Shown here: in pieces, positions 30,800-44,389 of the stretch
How positions within the stretch are numbered: position 1 is the stretch's first letter
Layout of the letters: each line of letters starts with the position of its first letter
DNA from: Urechis unicinctus
Lineage: Eukaryota > Annelida > Polychaeta > Xenopneusta > Urechidae
Direction: 5' to 3'
Assembly (NCBI GenBank): GCA_034190875.2
Contig: CM067357.1
Location: 14,554,442-14,618,441, forward strand
DNA: 64,000 nucleotides
The notes under the pieces: generated by a model
Told to the model about the DNA's origin: nothing
The model's database searches: none
Seen by the model: the letters and a program-made list of their open reading frames with translations, nothing else
Program-made: the position numbers and the translations under genes

Positions 30800-33758
30800 G
30801 GGACTTGTCTGCGGCGTATGTTCGCTTTGCAAATGCGGTGTACTCGCTTATGACTTAATCCTTTCGTGAGTATGACCGTTCAATTACTGGTCTCCAGTCG
30901 AGAATTGAACGTCTGTCAAGGCGATGGTTCATCGGAGGGTTGAAAGAATGAAAGCATTAATAATTGTACTGTAAAGGGAACAAAAGTACCCATCGGAAGT
31001 GATCCACGTCATACATTGCATACCATGGCAATGATCAATTACTTATTTAGATTATTATCTGTGTCGACCTTGCATTATACCACATAAATAACGGGACAAC
31101 AATCAATATTCCGAAAATAATATATTATATATTTGTGTGCAAAGCGCTGCAGTTTCATTGGTGGCTGATGGTGGGTAAATTTAAAGTACAAATGGCTGGT
31201 AAACGACAAAGTGGAATTGTCATAGGCCATGCCAGAGGGTACACCGTGTGCGATGACGCTAGTGCGCGCTGCTGCCTCATCCAAACTGGTACTACATTAG
31301 AGACAATATTTAGCTATGGGATATTGACACGCCATCGCGCAATTAATCGTGTTTGAGCACGAGCTGTCTTCAGACATTTGTGGGATCACAACGCAGTTTC
31401 ACCTGCCATGGATGTTAGCACGCTTTATGTTGGGTCACCGCTGGTATGTGCGATTGAATATTAACGATGGGAGACATAGAACTCTCTCCTCATTTGGATA
31501 AACACAGCTGCAAGTACGTTGGGTGACAACGTTTATCACACTAAATGGATATGTACGTTATGACACAATCGCTTGAGGGTGGAGTAGTATTGTTAAGCTA
31601 TGAATTCTTCAGGTGTGGATATGTGGAATATTCGCCGCTATTATCACTCGGAAGAGCGAAATGCTCCTCTGTGCATTTAGTTTCAAGTATTAGTATATTT
31701 GTAAATATATGAAAAACTCAGCAACAATATGGTAAATTCGGCTTCGGACCAGAACAACTAAAACGAGTGTGAACAATGTTACCTGGTCGTGGTTGTCTCC
31801 GATAATAATTCGGAAATGGTCAGGCACAAATAGCTATGAATGATTAGCTGTTGTAGACGAATCAGCCTAGACGAGTCACATAGTGTGCATACACAACAAC
31901 AAAGCATCTGTTAATCGAGAAACAGTGTTCATCCATCAAACTCTATTTACCCATGTGCTGCCATGCGTATTGATTCAAAATAATACATTATTTAGGTCAT
32001 TGTATGACATGTCCATCGACCAATTTCGCCTAATTGAAATGCCTTACAATGCTTCAGCAAGAGTGTTGATGTTTGTTTCTTTAGTTCGCAAGTCACCGAT
32101 TTATCTAAAATAGTAATGTGTAATATTCAATGCTAAAATTGATCAACCCATCCTACAACGACCTGATTTATAATTGGATTGTTTGCAAGAAGGATCATAA
32201 CAACACCAATACTTGATTTGACTGTATACAATGTAGTTTATGTTGTCAAAATGAAATCTTTTTTTTATATAGAGTTAGAAACTAGAACCCAACATCAATA
32301 TGCCATATTTGTATTGATGTTGTTGAAGAAAACGTAGAACGCCAGTTTGTCGGTACACCATTACAGTGTAAATAGTTTGTCGTTATAGTTTTAAGGCTAA
32401 CACAAATGTTATATTCCCTGAATTCGTTTGAACAGTGTCAGTTTGTCAACAGATTATGACAGTGTAGATTGTTTGTGTTCATTACTTTAAGGCTTAGACA
32501 ACTGTTTCCTTTGAATTTTTTGACCACTGTCATGGTTGCATGAGTATAATTCAGAATGCAAAATGATATTGTCGCATTGAGCTTATCCTGTGACAATGAA
32601 TATCTTATCCACTTTGACTCTCCCAGTTTAACACAGTCAGCTTGTGTTGAGTATATGGCCGACCGACGCAGGTGTCACCTCACCATTCAACAAACTAAGA
32701 CATAATAAATAATATGTTCGTTAATTTTGAGATATATATACTTACTTCAAGCAATCATCTTGTACAAGAACAGCCGCATCCTGCAAATGTTCTTTAGTAT
32801 TATAAAATTCACCTGGAGTAGGTGATAATCCATCTCGAATTATTGCAAATGGTAATAACTATCATGTGGAATGTTAAGCTTGGTTTATCAGTCGATTGGT
32901 TACTTGCCACATCCATTCCCTGGGTGCCATTCAAGTATTGCTACTGGAGGAATCGACTATGCGTACCGAGTTCACACTCTTCTCCGTTGGAATAACAAAA
33001 CTATCAAGAAGTAGACAAATACCGGTTCTTCAGCACACATTCACGTACTGATTACCATAACAGCAGGCACTAGACATGAAATCGACAGTCTTATTATAAT
33101 CAAACGTGGAGTAATTCAAATAACATAAAAACAATTGGGACGTGTTTCAGTAATTACCGACTTCGCCATTTGAATCAGTCACGCGAAGAAATTACTTCCA
33201 ATGCGAGTTATATCGATGCGGGTACCGTGTCTGTGATATTTTTTTTTTATCGAACGTGGCATTTATAGAAGACATCTTTCTTCATATGATAAACAACCTT
33301 CTATATTCCCAGTGGATATTTCGATCGTGGCTTAGCGAAACTGATGTTGGACGAGTAGGCGGGGTGCAAATTAGTGAACTCGGCAAGATTGTTTACTATT
33401 TTGATCGGAATTGACGACAGACATTATCTGTATTGTTTTGGTAAGATCGATGGTTCGGCAGTATATTTTCATGTTTTCTGAATATTTATAGGCTATCAAC
33501 ACATCATTTGATATTAAATATACAGTTTATGTCCCTTCAAATGAATAATCATAAACCTTCTTTCTTTGGACTTGAGCGATAATCCCATCATCTTATGAAT
33601 TTAACCTTGGAGGATATCATAAGGCGATGTGCTCTATGATTCTGCTAAGTACACCTTTCGATATTTAGCCTTTTTACAACCCCACCCACCTTCCCGCAAA
33701 AACATGAACATATGTATGATTTGCTGCCATAAATTCAACAAACGCACTTGGGCTGTTG
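30800..33758. other. no recognisable gene
   Basis: The stretch is A/T-rich intergenic sequence. Open frames are short and lack domain or splice support. Confidence 0.5.
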
Positions 33759-34390
33759 CAGGGCTGGAAATTAACTAAAATGTCCACCCGTCATCAGGAC
33801 AGGTGACCTTAACAGATTCTACCTGTCCAAACAAAAAAGATACCCATTACATAATGCATCATGTCAAGATGAACTCAAAAGCTGCACATAGCTTTGTCGC
33901 GCGCGTGACACGCGGCTAGTCGAGAAACACCTTTCAGGAGAGATAAACCACCCCTGAATAACCTGCGACATTGTGTTCTGTAGTAACAGTCAGAGGATGA
34001 ATTGCTATTTGGTAAGAAATGACCACACACCCCTTACCCCGCCGCACTGCTCTTAGAAAAAGAGAAGGGCGGTACAGCTCGTCGCCAATAGCAACACGTT
34101 TTTGATCTGGTCTTTGAGTGACTATGTTGTTCGTATTGACAGAGGCGAAGGAAGTTCAAAACGCACTTTCATTATTTCATCCTCGGCCTGTGTGAAAAAA
34201 GAGAAACAAAGTCAGCTTTCTCTTCCTGCAAGTTGCCAAAGTTCGAACAGGAAATACAGATTTTATGAGCTTTACAAAGATGCGCGTGTTAGCGAGGGGG
34301 AACAGAGAGAGGGAATAGTGAGTAAAAGCGGGGTGAACAGGCTTAAAACTTACCAAAGCCCTCCATGCCAAAAAATTAGTGACAAAATGA
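33759..34390 (+). mobile_element. hAT-like non-autonomous element, 3'-truncated copy
   Basis: It starts CAGGGCTGGAAATTAAC, followed by CCACCCGTCATCAGGAC, exactly as the element at 38054 does, and it also matches that element at 34000-34330 (GATAAACCACCCCT through the purine-rich block). The middle is deleted and no right terminus was found. Confidence 0.7.
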
Positions 34391-36130
34391 AAGATTATAT
34401 GACAAAATGATGCAAGGACTGTTTCTATTACTACAGTTTTGTGTAATTGTTCTGTTTGAGCACTAAAATACGGCACATCATGAAACTTTGTTCAAAAACT
34501 CAACATGGCCTACTCCCACAATGCAACATAATTGAGTTAATTCTTGTTAATTCGCTGTGATATCACTCATGTTTTCGATTCGCGCGGTAGCCATGTTGGA
34601 CAATAATTTTGAAATTGTGTTTGATTTTGTTGATTCTGTTGATTAAGGCGTATGACTGTTGTTGCACTCTAGGCAAGGTTGATGGTAAGACATTTATGGA
34701 TATGAAAATCTATGTTTTTTAAACTGTCCCTTGTCTGCATTGCGAGAAGGAGCAAATTTGCTTATAACCTCAAAGATTCTGCCATACGGGCCCTCGCCCC
34801 TAAGGTGGCATCAGATCATAAAAACACCAGGGGCGAGTGCCTTGCCTAGTGTTGAGGATATATAGTCTTCATTTGGCTTCTGATTGGTTGAGGTGACTGC
34901 GGCCCTGGATTGATCAGGAAATTCAATGTGAGGCTATGACAAAGCACTACTCTGCTCGTGTTCACTTGTCTGACAGCTCGTGTTCACTTGTCTGACAGAC
35001 AGGAATCACATTCATAACTTAGATTTCAACTGCTTTAGGCCATTGTTAAATCCATATATGTCTATATAACATAGCATTTTTGTACAATATCCATAAAATA
35101 CAAAGTTGAAATTAAACGCATGATATTTCCCCAAATGAAGTGTCTTTTACTTTTACAACTGTAATCGAAAAGGATTTGACTTCAAGATTACCAGCAATGT
35201 AAAACTCTGTTTGCATGAAATATAATTGTTTAGTGGTCTGTTGGTTGGGGTGGAAAAGCCACCCATAACCTTGTATGCAGTTAGCCATGAATATCATATT
35301 GACAGTATATGATAATACTAATGAAGGGATGCTTTCAACCCTTGTGTCACCCTGACCATGTTTATTGTCATAATAGATGTGTACTGGGTTTGCAGATAAG
35401 TAACTTTATGCAGCATGTATATAACTGTCACACAGAAAGCTCAACCCTATCTTTAAGATATGCATGAATTGTGCTTCAGTACACCAAATTGTATAATGGT
35501 GGTTAATTACCACATACATGCATACAAGTGGATTATTGCTGCTCCTACCATTAATCCTCACCATTTAATAGAACATACAATTGTTTGTACCATCCATTAC
35601 CAATATTTGTTGCTCTTTATTCTGTCAAATTGTTTGTGGTATTTTGACTGCTATATGCCATCTTTAGTTTTCACAGAACAACTCCCTTATTTCTTGTATA
35701 TTATTTTTGGGCATATTGACCCTCTAAAACCTTTTTTTATCAAAAATATTGTCAATGGGACTTACAAATTTTCCATGGTTACTGGGTTGGGGCTTTCTGC
35801 TTGTGATGAGGGCGTTTTTTTTAAAAATAGAATCAAGGGTACTTGATCTGTTGGTCATGCTGCCTCACACAATCTCATAAAGTTTGTGTTCCTGTTTTCA
35901 CAAATATTCACACCATAGTTAGATCTGCTCTTGAACAGAACTCATCATAATACCATTGCTCAACTGTCCATCTGTTTGTAAATGTCTGCCTGTTTGAGTG
36001 GCGCATTTTGTCAATATGGCATGTGTTTTAGGACGGAAAGTATGGTGGCACATATATTAGCGAGGTTATCATTTTCCTTGACCTTATTTTAAGGTCACAG
36101 CAACTAATAAGGAGCATGTAAAGCTAATGC
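34391..36130. other. no recognisable gene; small tandem duplication
   Basis: At 34954-34997 a 22-bp unit beginning GCTCGTGTTCACTTG is present twice in tandem. The 128-codon frame at 35460-35846 is hydrophobic and A/T-driven, without a recognisable domain. Nothing else stands out. Confidence 0.5.
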
Positions 36131-37870
36131 ATGTTTGATGGCACGTTTTCATATACAAATAGCCAGCAGCGCCAATTTAGATATTTAGCCCTCTTATATC
36201 AATGGATCCTTGCTAACTAGAAATCCACCCTGCCTGACCTTTGACCCTAAGTTATTGTTTAATATCTTGTTTGATGAAAACCCAATGGGGTTTAAGTTTT
36301 GATAGCATGTTTTCTTATATAGCTAGCTAGCAGCACTAAATCAGGCATGGACCCCCTAATGTCGATGGGTCATTGCAAACTAAAAATCAGCCCTGCATAA
36401 CCTTTGACCCCTAAGTGACTTTTAAATATCTTGTTTTGATGTGAAACCAATCTTATATAGCCAGCAAGAAGCCCAAATCTACAACAAAAAACAAATCCTC
36501 TTATATTGATGGCTCATTTAAAATAAAAACAAAAAATTGCCGTACATGACCTAACCGCTATGTTATTATTGGAAAATTTATTGTACTACGTGTCTTAATG
36601 GGGAATATGAAGACCTCTTGTAATTTCTTTAGAATCCAAATGAAGTCTGTTGGTATCTCGGATTGGATAGGTCAATACCGTCATCCATTACCTTTACATC
36701 ATTCCATGGTTACCCAGTAAAGTAAGGAATATTTGGTACATGTAGGAAGCATTTTTTTGTCCATTTAGTTAGAAGAATGTTTTAAATGTGCTTACCAACA
36801 CACCTAAACATATTTTTCCTTTGTATTATTCAATTTGGTGGTCAATATGGCTTAATTTGAGGCCCCTGTGACCATATAAAGTGTGCCATTGAATACAATG
36901 TTAACCTAAAAAAGTCACTATCAAGTCTGGTCATAACGTTTAATTCTCAAAAACAGCAGAGCTTCTAGTCTTTTTGCCTGGTTTTAATTATATAGTAGAA
37001 TACATCATAGTAAAAACAAATTTCTAAAACATCCCGAATAGTCATAAAGACGGGTCTGTTTGTATGCCTTCAAAGCTAAATATAATGTGCCATTGAATAT
37101 AATGTTAACATAAAAACGTTACTATCAAGTCTGGTCATAACGTTTAATTCTCAAAAACAGCAGAGCTTCTAGGTCTTTTTGCCTGGTTTTTATTAAATAG
37201 TAGAATACATCATAGTAAAAAACACATCTCTAAAACATCCCGAATTGTCATAAAGATAGGTCTGTTTGATGCCTTCAAAGCTAAATATTGATTGGTACAG
37301 AAACTTAACATCTTGTATAATATATGCTGGTACAATATTAATAAATATTCTGAAAACAAACATGCATATACATTTCTTAAAACCACAGCTTATTCCGCTT
37401 GATTGATAACTAAAACAAGAGTAAATTCATCGACCAAGTACTAATACTATGTCTATTAAAGCCCTGCTGTTCAACACAGATTATTATATATCTTGACTCA
37501 GGCATATGTCCTGACATTCGGCCGTACGTTCGCTAAAGTTTGTTGGCACGTTTGCTTACAAAGTAAGCTATCAGTTTCATATTACACATGGACCCCTCTC
37601 ATAACGATTGAAACTTGGGAACTTAAAATCAGCCCCCTGACCTTTGACCCTTGATTTATCATTAAATAAATTGTAAACTTTTGGTGGCCATTTTCTTATT
37701 AAGCAACCTATCAACCTCGAATGACACATGGACTGCTCTCATGATAATTGAACATTGAAAAGTAAAAAACAATCCTCCATGACTTTTGACTCCTGATTTA
37801 TTATTGACAAAAATTCACTGCTTTACAACTTCTGGTGATCTGTTTTTAGCTCTGCTGTTCAGTGGAAATT
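36130..37870. repeat. diverged repeat field around a 203-bp tandem duplication
   Basis: Units containing CCTGACCTTTGACCC followed by TTAAATATCTTG-like text recur around 36230, 36400, 37640 and 37790, each after a TTTTCTTAT..AGC block. Within the field, 36882-37084 is duplicated at 37085-37287 with only a few differences (CAAGTCTGGTCATAACG and CAGCAGAGCTTCTAG in both). Non-coding. Confidence 0.75.
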
Positions 37871-38053
37871 ATTATATACATTGACTTTGTTTTCTTATAC
37901 AGCATGCTATTAGTTTCAATTTACCCCTCTCATGAGCGTCAATGGACACCATATAATACACTAGTTATGGTATGACGTTAAGCCTGTACTGACCTCATGA
38001 GCATCAAACTCTCAATAAACACAATTGAGCAACAAGTGTGCAACACTGAATGC

Positions 38054-39774
38054 CAGGGCTGGAAATTAACTTAAATGGCCACCCGTCATCAGGACGGGTG
38101 GGCCAGGAGATGTTACCCGTCCTTAACAGATTCTACCCGTCCCCAAAAAGATGCCATACAAGTTCAACAAACATTTATTTTGGAAATATATATTTATAAT
38201 ACATATAAGTACTGAATGCCAATATATCAAGCAAATGTAAAACTTAGACGTCAAAAGTGTGGAGTTCTTGCAACTCAATAACCCCCTCGCAAAGTTCATC
38301 ATTCGTATCACTGTCTTCATCATCCACGGGTAACGCGGCTAGTCGAGAAACACCTTTCGCGCTAAAACCAACGACGTGCGCTCTGATCTTTTCACACCCT
38401 TGACGCACTCTCCATGGCAGATATGTTTGACGCTAGGCTAACATAACATGCGAATCCTAGCCTGCGCAAAAGCCGATGCGCAAGGAGATCGACCCTTGAC
38501 GATAATCATACCCTAATATTCCACAGAATATTTTCAAGGCCCCATCTCTTTTTCACCATACTAATGATTAGATTTTTATTTCTTTTGCGAAAATTGCTCA
38601 TCTTCATGGAAAAATTCACTGACATTGAAACGGGTTTCAGTTTTTTAGCAATCCGTCCATGTTCCCTGAAACCAATCACACTTGACTCCCAGAAACTGTG
38701 TTTTTTTACCATTAACATGCATGCAGAAGAAAATAAATTTTCATGCGTGGTTGAACACATGGACCTAAATTTTGCCAATGTGACTTTTAATAATCGCAAA
38801 CAGTCAGACAGTCTTAATGACTTCTTAACGGTATAATACGGTATTAGAAATGTTATCAGGCCAGGGCTACACACAATATTAACATCGAGGGAAATCTAGC
38901 CTCGAGACCCAAATAGTCGTCGCGTTTATGCATAATGATTCTGGATAGATAAACCACCCCTTAGCACAAGTAACCAGCGATGTTGTGTTCTGTAGTAACA
39001 AAGTAACAATCTGAGGACGAGATGCTATTTGGTAAGAAATGACCACACACCGCGCTACACTGCTAAGTGCAAAACAGAGCTGAAATTTGCTAACGCTTAG
39101 AAAATGAGAAGCGCGGTACAGCTCGCCGTCAATAGCAACAGGTTTTTCATCTGGTCTTAGGGTGATCATGTTGTTCGTATGCGACAGAGGTGCAGGAAGT
39201 TCAAAACGCACTCTCATTATTAAATCCTCTGCCTGTGTGAGAAAAGAGAAACTAAGACAGCTTTCTCTTCCTGCAAATTGTCGCCAAATATATACAGATT
39301 TTATGAACTTTACAAAGGTGCGCGTGTGTGCGAGGGGGAACAGAGAGAGGGATAAGTGAGTAACAAAGGGGTGGTAGAGGTGTTTGCTTGATTGAGGTTG
39401 GCGTCGCTGAGCATTTACGCGTTAACCTGGATGTGTTTAAAGTCTTTTAGAGTTAAAGAGCTGGTAGAGCAGACAAACTTGTAATAATCTATGTACAAGT
39501 GTAAAACTACATCAACATCAGACATACAATCGCTGAATGTGACCTAAGCAGTAATCTTGTTGCTTTTTCGTCAGCTTTCGTTGTCAGACGACACGTTGCG
39601 CTCACTGATTAGTCTCGCCAGGATCGCTATGTTCTTATCTGTCTGTGTAATAAACAAACAGTGTTCAACTTGAAAAGTTATCCGTCGCAGGACGTGCGAT
39701 TGGGCTAGATTTACCCGTCCGGCCATAAAATCACCTGTCAGTGACGGGCGGACGGGTGTTAATTTCCAGCCGTG
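38054..39774 (+). mobile_element. non-autonomous hAT-like element
   Basis: The ends are inverted: CAGGGCTGGAAATTAAC on the left, and GTTAATTTCCAGCCGTG on the right. GAATGCC flanks both sides (38048-38054 and 39775-39781), close to the 8-bp duplication of hAT elements. Subterminal GACGGGTGG and CGGACGGGTG motifs mirror each other. Frames inside (38506-38874 minus, 38564-38836 plus) match no transposase I know. Confidence 0.78.
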
Positions 39775-40174
39775 GAATGCCCTAATGTCCGACACTGTCC
39801 TGCAATCATATATCTACATATAGGTGTATGGCTGCCCTATGAAACAAGACAAATACCCCCCTTCCCCTCCCTCTCCCTTCCAACGTAAATATTTTAGCCT
39901 GCCTCGCTCGTATCATTCCTTTACTAGGCCAATGTCACATAATTTTGAGTCCCTGTGATACATTGGATTGTACCACTGAACACTATGTTCAACCATGAAC
40001 GTTGTGGTTTTGTCTTGTCATATCGTTAAGTTGATAATCAGGTAAGAAAACAGCAGAGGCTTAAGGCATGATATGCAACTATACAAAAGAGTGATCAATA
40101 GGTACACTTTCATAACAATGGTGTTTTAAAAGATCACATGGAAATAGCTATTGATTCATGAACATGTGTTACAG

Positions 40175-41540
40175 GAGAATTCTAGCTGATGGAACCGTAT
40201 ACATCAGAATGGAAGACGTTAAGGCAGTGATAAAACTGGAGGCCCCTGATGATGTCAACGATGGATCTTCATATTGCTTCAGCAATGGAAGCAACATGAA
40301 AGCCCATAAAAGAACGCATATTGGTGAAAAACCCCACAAATGTGACACTTGTGGAAAGTCGTTTGCTATTGGAAGTACTCTGGTAGGACATATGAGAACG
40401 CATACTGGTGAAAAACCCTACAAATGTGACACTTGTGGAAAGTCGTTTGCTCATGGAAGTACTCTGACAGGACACATGAGAAAGCATACTGGTGAAAAAC
40501 CTTATAAATGTGACATTTGTGGAAAGTCGTTCACTCACGGAAGTCATCTGACAGCACATATGAAAAGGCATACTGGTGAAAAACCTTACAAATGTGACAT
40601 TTGTGGAAAGTCGTTTGGTCGTGGAAGTACTCTGACAGCACATATGAAAAGGCATACTGGTGAAAAACCTTACAAATGTGACACTTGTGGAAAGTCGTTT
40701 GCTCATGGAAGTCAACTGACAAGACATATGAAAAGGCATACCGGTGAAAAACCTTACAAATGTAACACTTGTGGAAAGTCGTTTGCTCAAGGAAGTACTC
40801 TGACAGTACATATGAGAAAGCATACTGGTGAAAAACCTTATAAATGTGACATTTGTGGAAAGTCGTTCACTCACGGAAGTAATCTGACAGCACATATGAG
40901 GAAGCATTCTGGTGAAAAACCCTACAAATGTGACACTTGTGAAATGTCTTTTGCTCTTAGAAGTCATCTGACAGAACATATGTGGAAGCATACTGGTGAA
41001 AATCCTCACAAATGTGACACTTGTGGAAAGTCGTTTGCTTTTGGAAGTGCTCTGGCAAGACATATGAGAACGCACACTGGTGAAAAACCCTACAAATGTG
41101 ACACTTGTGGAAAGTCGTTTGCTGTTGGAAGTACTCTGGCAGGACATATGAGAACGCATACTGGTGAAAAACCCTACAAATGTGACACTTGTGGAAAGAC
41201 GTTTGCTTATGGAAGTCATCTAGCAGAACATATGAATAGGCATACTGGTGAAAAACCTTTCAAGTGTGACATTTGTGGAAAGTCGTTCACTCATGGAAGT
41301 CATCTGACAAGACATATGAAAAGGCATACTGGTGAAAAACATTTCAAATGTGACACTTGTGGAAAGTCGTTAGCTAGTGGAAGTTCTCTGAAAGGACATA
41401 TGAGAACGCATATTGGTGAAAAACCTAACAAATGTGACACTTGTGGAAAGTCGTTTGCTGTTGGAAGTACTCTGGCACTACATATGAGAACGCATACTGG
41501 TGAAAACTCTACAAATTTATCATCTGTGTCTAATTCATGA
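40175..41540 (+). CDS. C2H2 zinc-finger protein, 14 fingers
   Basis: The exon opens after an acceptor (GTGTTACAG) at 40174; an upstream exon is expected, though an ATG at 40158 is also in frame. The leader has MEDVKAVIKLEAPDDV, a SUMO-consensus segment shared with the 19.9- and 21.1-kb paralogues. One degenerate finger (Cys pair lost) is followed by 14 regular fingers with TGEKPY linkers, ending SSVSNS. Helix position 2 is Ser in every finger and position 1 is Gly in nearly all, while positions -1, 3 and 6 vary. The product is presumably a nuclear sequence-specific DNA-binding protein. Open throughout and likely functional. Confidence 0.88.
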
Positions 41541-43650
41541 GCATTCCTCAAGCAAGGACACAATATTTGATTTTGTGTTTTCCAATACACACATAGCATT
41601 AATAAATCTGCATCATCGACCCCTGTTAGTGTGTGGATTAAAGACCCTAGGTAATCTGAAGTCTGAACTTTGTTGGCTCTCATTGTGTCATGTAGGTGAA
41701 TTAGGTTCCTTCTGTAAGGGTGACTATTGGCATTGGTAACGGCATTTGCTGGAAGAAATTGGGCAAGAATGGTCCTCTTACGTAGCATAGTACAGTTAAC
41801 TATGGTTGTTATACTTCTATATGCATATCTGTTAATACATGTTTTGGCAATAACATTACGGTATAAAGGTGAAGTTTTGGTATGAACCAAATAAATATAA
41901 TGTTCATCTTCATGTTTGAGTCTGCAATAATTTCCCATGATGAGTACATCGACAGCTAATAGCCATAGTCATATAATATATATCCAAACGTAATCAAATA
42001 GCACCGACCAATGAACGAAAGAAATATAGGCTTCTTGTATTTATCAAATGCTTTGATGTCCTCCTACTACCTCCCCTCCGTCCCTCCCTAACAATCCTCT
42101 CTCTCACATCTCGCTTTTCTGTGTTTTCCAATCTTCGCCTCCCTCACTGCACTTCTTGGCATGTGCTAGCCTCCCACCTCTTTTTAATTCATTCCAACTT
42201 CGTTTCCCTTCCTTTTCAACCCTTGCCCTAACTCTCAACTCCATTCCAAACAACCATCTCTTCCTTCTCCAACCTCGGCATCCCTTTTTCTACCTCCTCG
42301 CTAACGTTATTATTGTCAGCAGAACTCATTGGCCATTCGAATGACAGATGAGGTGATACATATGTATTGTCTTGCAAATGTTAAATGCCTCATAAATGTT
42401 GGCCATTTGATAACTGTGTGACAAACTCGAATTCGTCAATTACTCTTATGTATGGCTAAACCTTAATGAAAATCTCATAACATCTCATGCCACCATTAAC
42501 CTATTGGCGAACTGTCTATGCTCATTTAAAACACATAAGTCACTGATGACTAGTTATCATGATCTGTCATTGACGAATTCTTTGCATCGGGGGTGCAAGC
42601 TTTGCAAGTATGGCTGCGCTATTACTGGCATATAAGTGTAATTGGAGCGTTACATGCACCAAGCGTGGTGGCTTATTTGCTCAAACAAACTCCTCATAAC
42701 ATTCTGTACAAAGGAACATCATCCATTGCATATCTGAAATATTATGCAACGATAGGATCGTTTATTTACTGTTTCTATGTACATCTCATTCAAGAATATG
42801 TGGCAAAAAACACATAGTTGAGTGGTGCATCTGCGAGTACCCGATGCAATGAATTGGTAGAGCTGATGAATAATTCATGGCTTGCTGAATGCATTCGTCA
42901 TTTTGTTTGCAAGCGATCAAGCAACATCATTTTTGTGCAATTATGCTTTTTGTCTATTCCCTTGTCATATCCTAAGATGATTCCATACTTGATGCTAATT
43001 AAGTGGAAATAGCTTTCAGTCATTCGCTTTGAGACAGACCTTGCAACGAAGGTATGTCATTGCTACATGAAGCAATAACTTCAATGTAAAATAACCAATA
43101 ATTGTCTTTTTTCCAAGCGGAATCAACATAATTGGACATAAACTTACTTACCCTATTTACATCTTAGGTGTATTTTGAAAACTACATTTTACCACATATA
43201 TAACTCATATCCAAAGTATGGTTATCAAATGATACATAAATGAACATTATGGGTCACTGTGTGTTGCCATCAAATACACATGTGCATATCATTATTCAAC
43301 AGAATCAGTGGCAAGGTACTCGCTGATCTGGTCACTGGCGGATTTATGGCGCAATTGTTAGGATCAAATGAAATTATAATAAAATCCTACTTCATTATAG
43401 TGATGAAAGCATGAAAACAGTTTCAGACAAACACTAAAATTATTAAGCAGGCCATTTCTTCTTTACTATGTTGAATCCCATCATCCGTCGCAAACACGCC
43501 ACCAAGATAAGCCATTTTTTTGGTTCTTACTATCTATTGTTCCTTGGCAACAGTCAGGATAAAGATACTGATATGCTTGATTTTTGAGTAATGCGATTGT
43601 CATTCTGTTTCTACATTATTTAAAATATATTAAGGTCCTAGGTTAGTATT
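41541..43650. other. no recognisable gene
   Basis: The stretch 42060-42300 is pyrimidine-rich. A 212-codon minus-strand frame (41300-41938) is partly the antisense of the finger array; its upstream part (LAQFLPANAVTNANSHPYRR) is not recognised. Confidence 0.45.
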
Positions 43651-43655
43651 TCCTT

Positions 43656-44260
43656 ATGCGCTGCCAAGATACACTGAATAAGGAATGCCCCTCAGAATGT
43701 TCCCTGGTGGGTGACAGCTGTGGGACCTTCTCTACTTACAAGGAACAGATTTGTAGAATAAGCGTTCTTCGGGTGATGTCAACTGTACACGTCACCAGCC
43801 TGGTGTTCAAGGAAAACTTTGGAACGAGTGTATTCGGCAACATATCGGGTAGGAATAGAATGTACACCCGACTAAATTGCGAATATGTCTGTTAGATTTC
43901 ATATAATCATCGATTTTTAGTTATAGTTTATATTTCAATAATCAGCATTTCAAAGAGGTGTACATATGATTGTGAATGATTCAACAGAGATATTGACAAT
44001 TAACACTTCCATTTTTGGTTTTATCAACATATCTTCTATTACCTAGTGATCATTCAACGTCTGGATTAACAGTACCAAGTCGAAGTGGGCACATGATTGT
44101 GATAGACACAGAGGAATCTTCGTACATCAGATCCTTTAACATGGCATACTGACTTTTGTCCTTTGTACGTTCACGGTTTCTTCATACACAGTACTCATGC
44201 TGAGCAACTTCGAGTATCGCTGAAAGTGCTCGACAAACGCGCAAACTTAATTACACAAGT
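43656..44260 (+). pseudogene. decayed PAN plus C-type lectin gene copy
   Basis: Exon-1 remnant up to 43848 reads ECSLVGDSCGTFSTYKEQIC and ends FGNIS before a GTAGGAATA donor, just as the intact gene at 51.4 kb does. Exon-2 remnant from 44073 (acceptor AACAG) starts with VIDTEESSYI, then meets stops and loses the lectin WHAARDLC block. The third exon is absent; a LINE starts shortly after. Confidence 0.8.
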
Positions 44261-44389
44261 TAACACAGGTGAGAAGCAAATATCTTTCCTGCTCGTTGTT
44301 TTAAACAGCTGTTCCCTGAGCAAACTGACTTGATGCAGACTACAAATAGACTACTCACCTATGATGGCACACACTTACCTCACCACGGT

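Noticed and set aside
40269..41219. 316-codon minus-strand frame rich in Ser/Phe
   Set aside because: Antisense shadow of the tandem 84-bp finger units; its regular repetition mirrors the plus-strand fingers.
41300..41938. 212-codon minus-strand gene after the finger array
   Set aside because: It overlaps the fingers antisense, and the remainder has no recognisable domain or splice support.
44073..44260. Functional second lectin gene
   Set aside because: In-frame stops and loss of the WHAARDLC region and of exon 3 show that it is a pseudogene.
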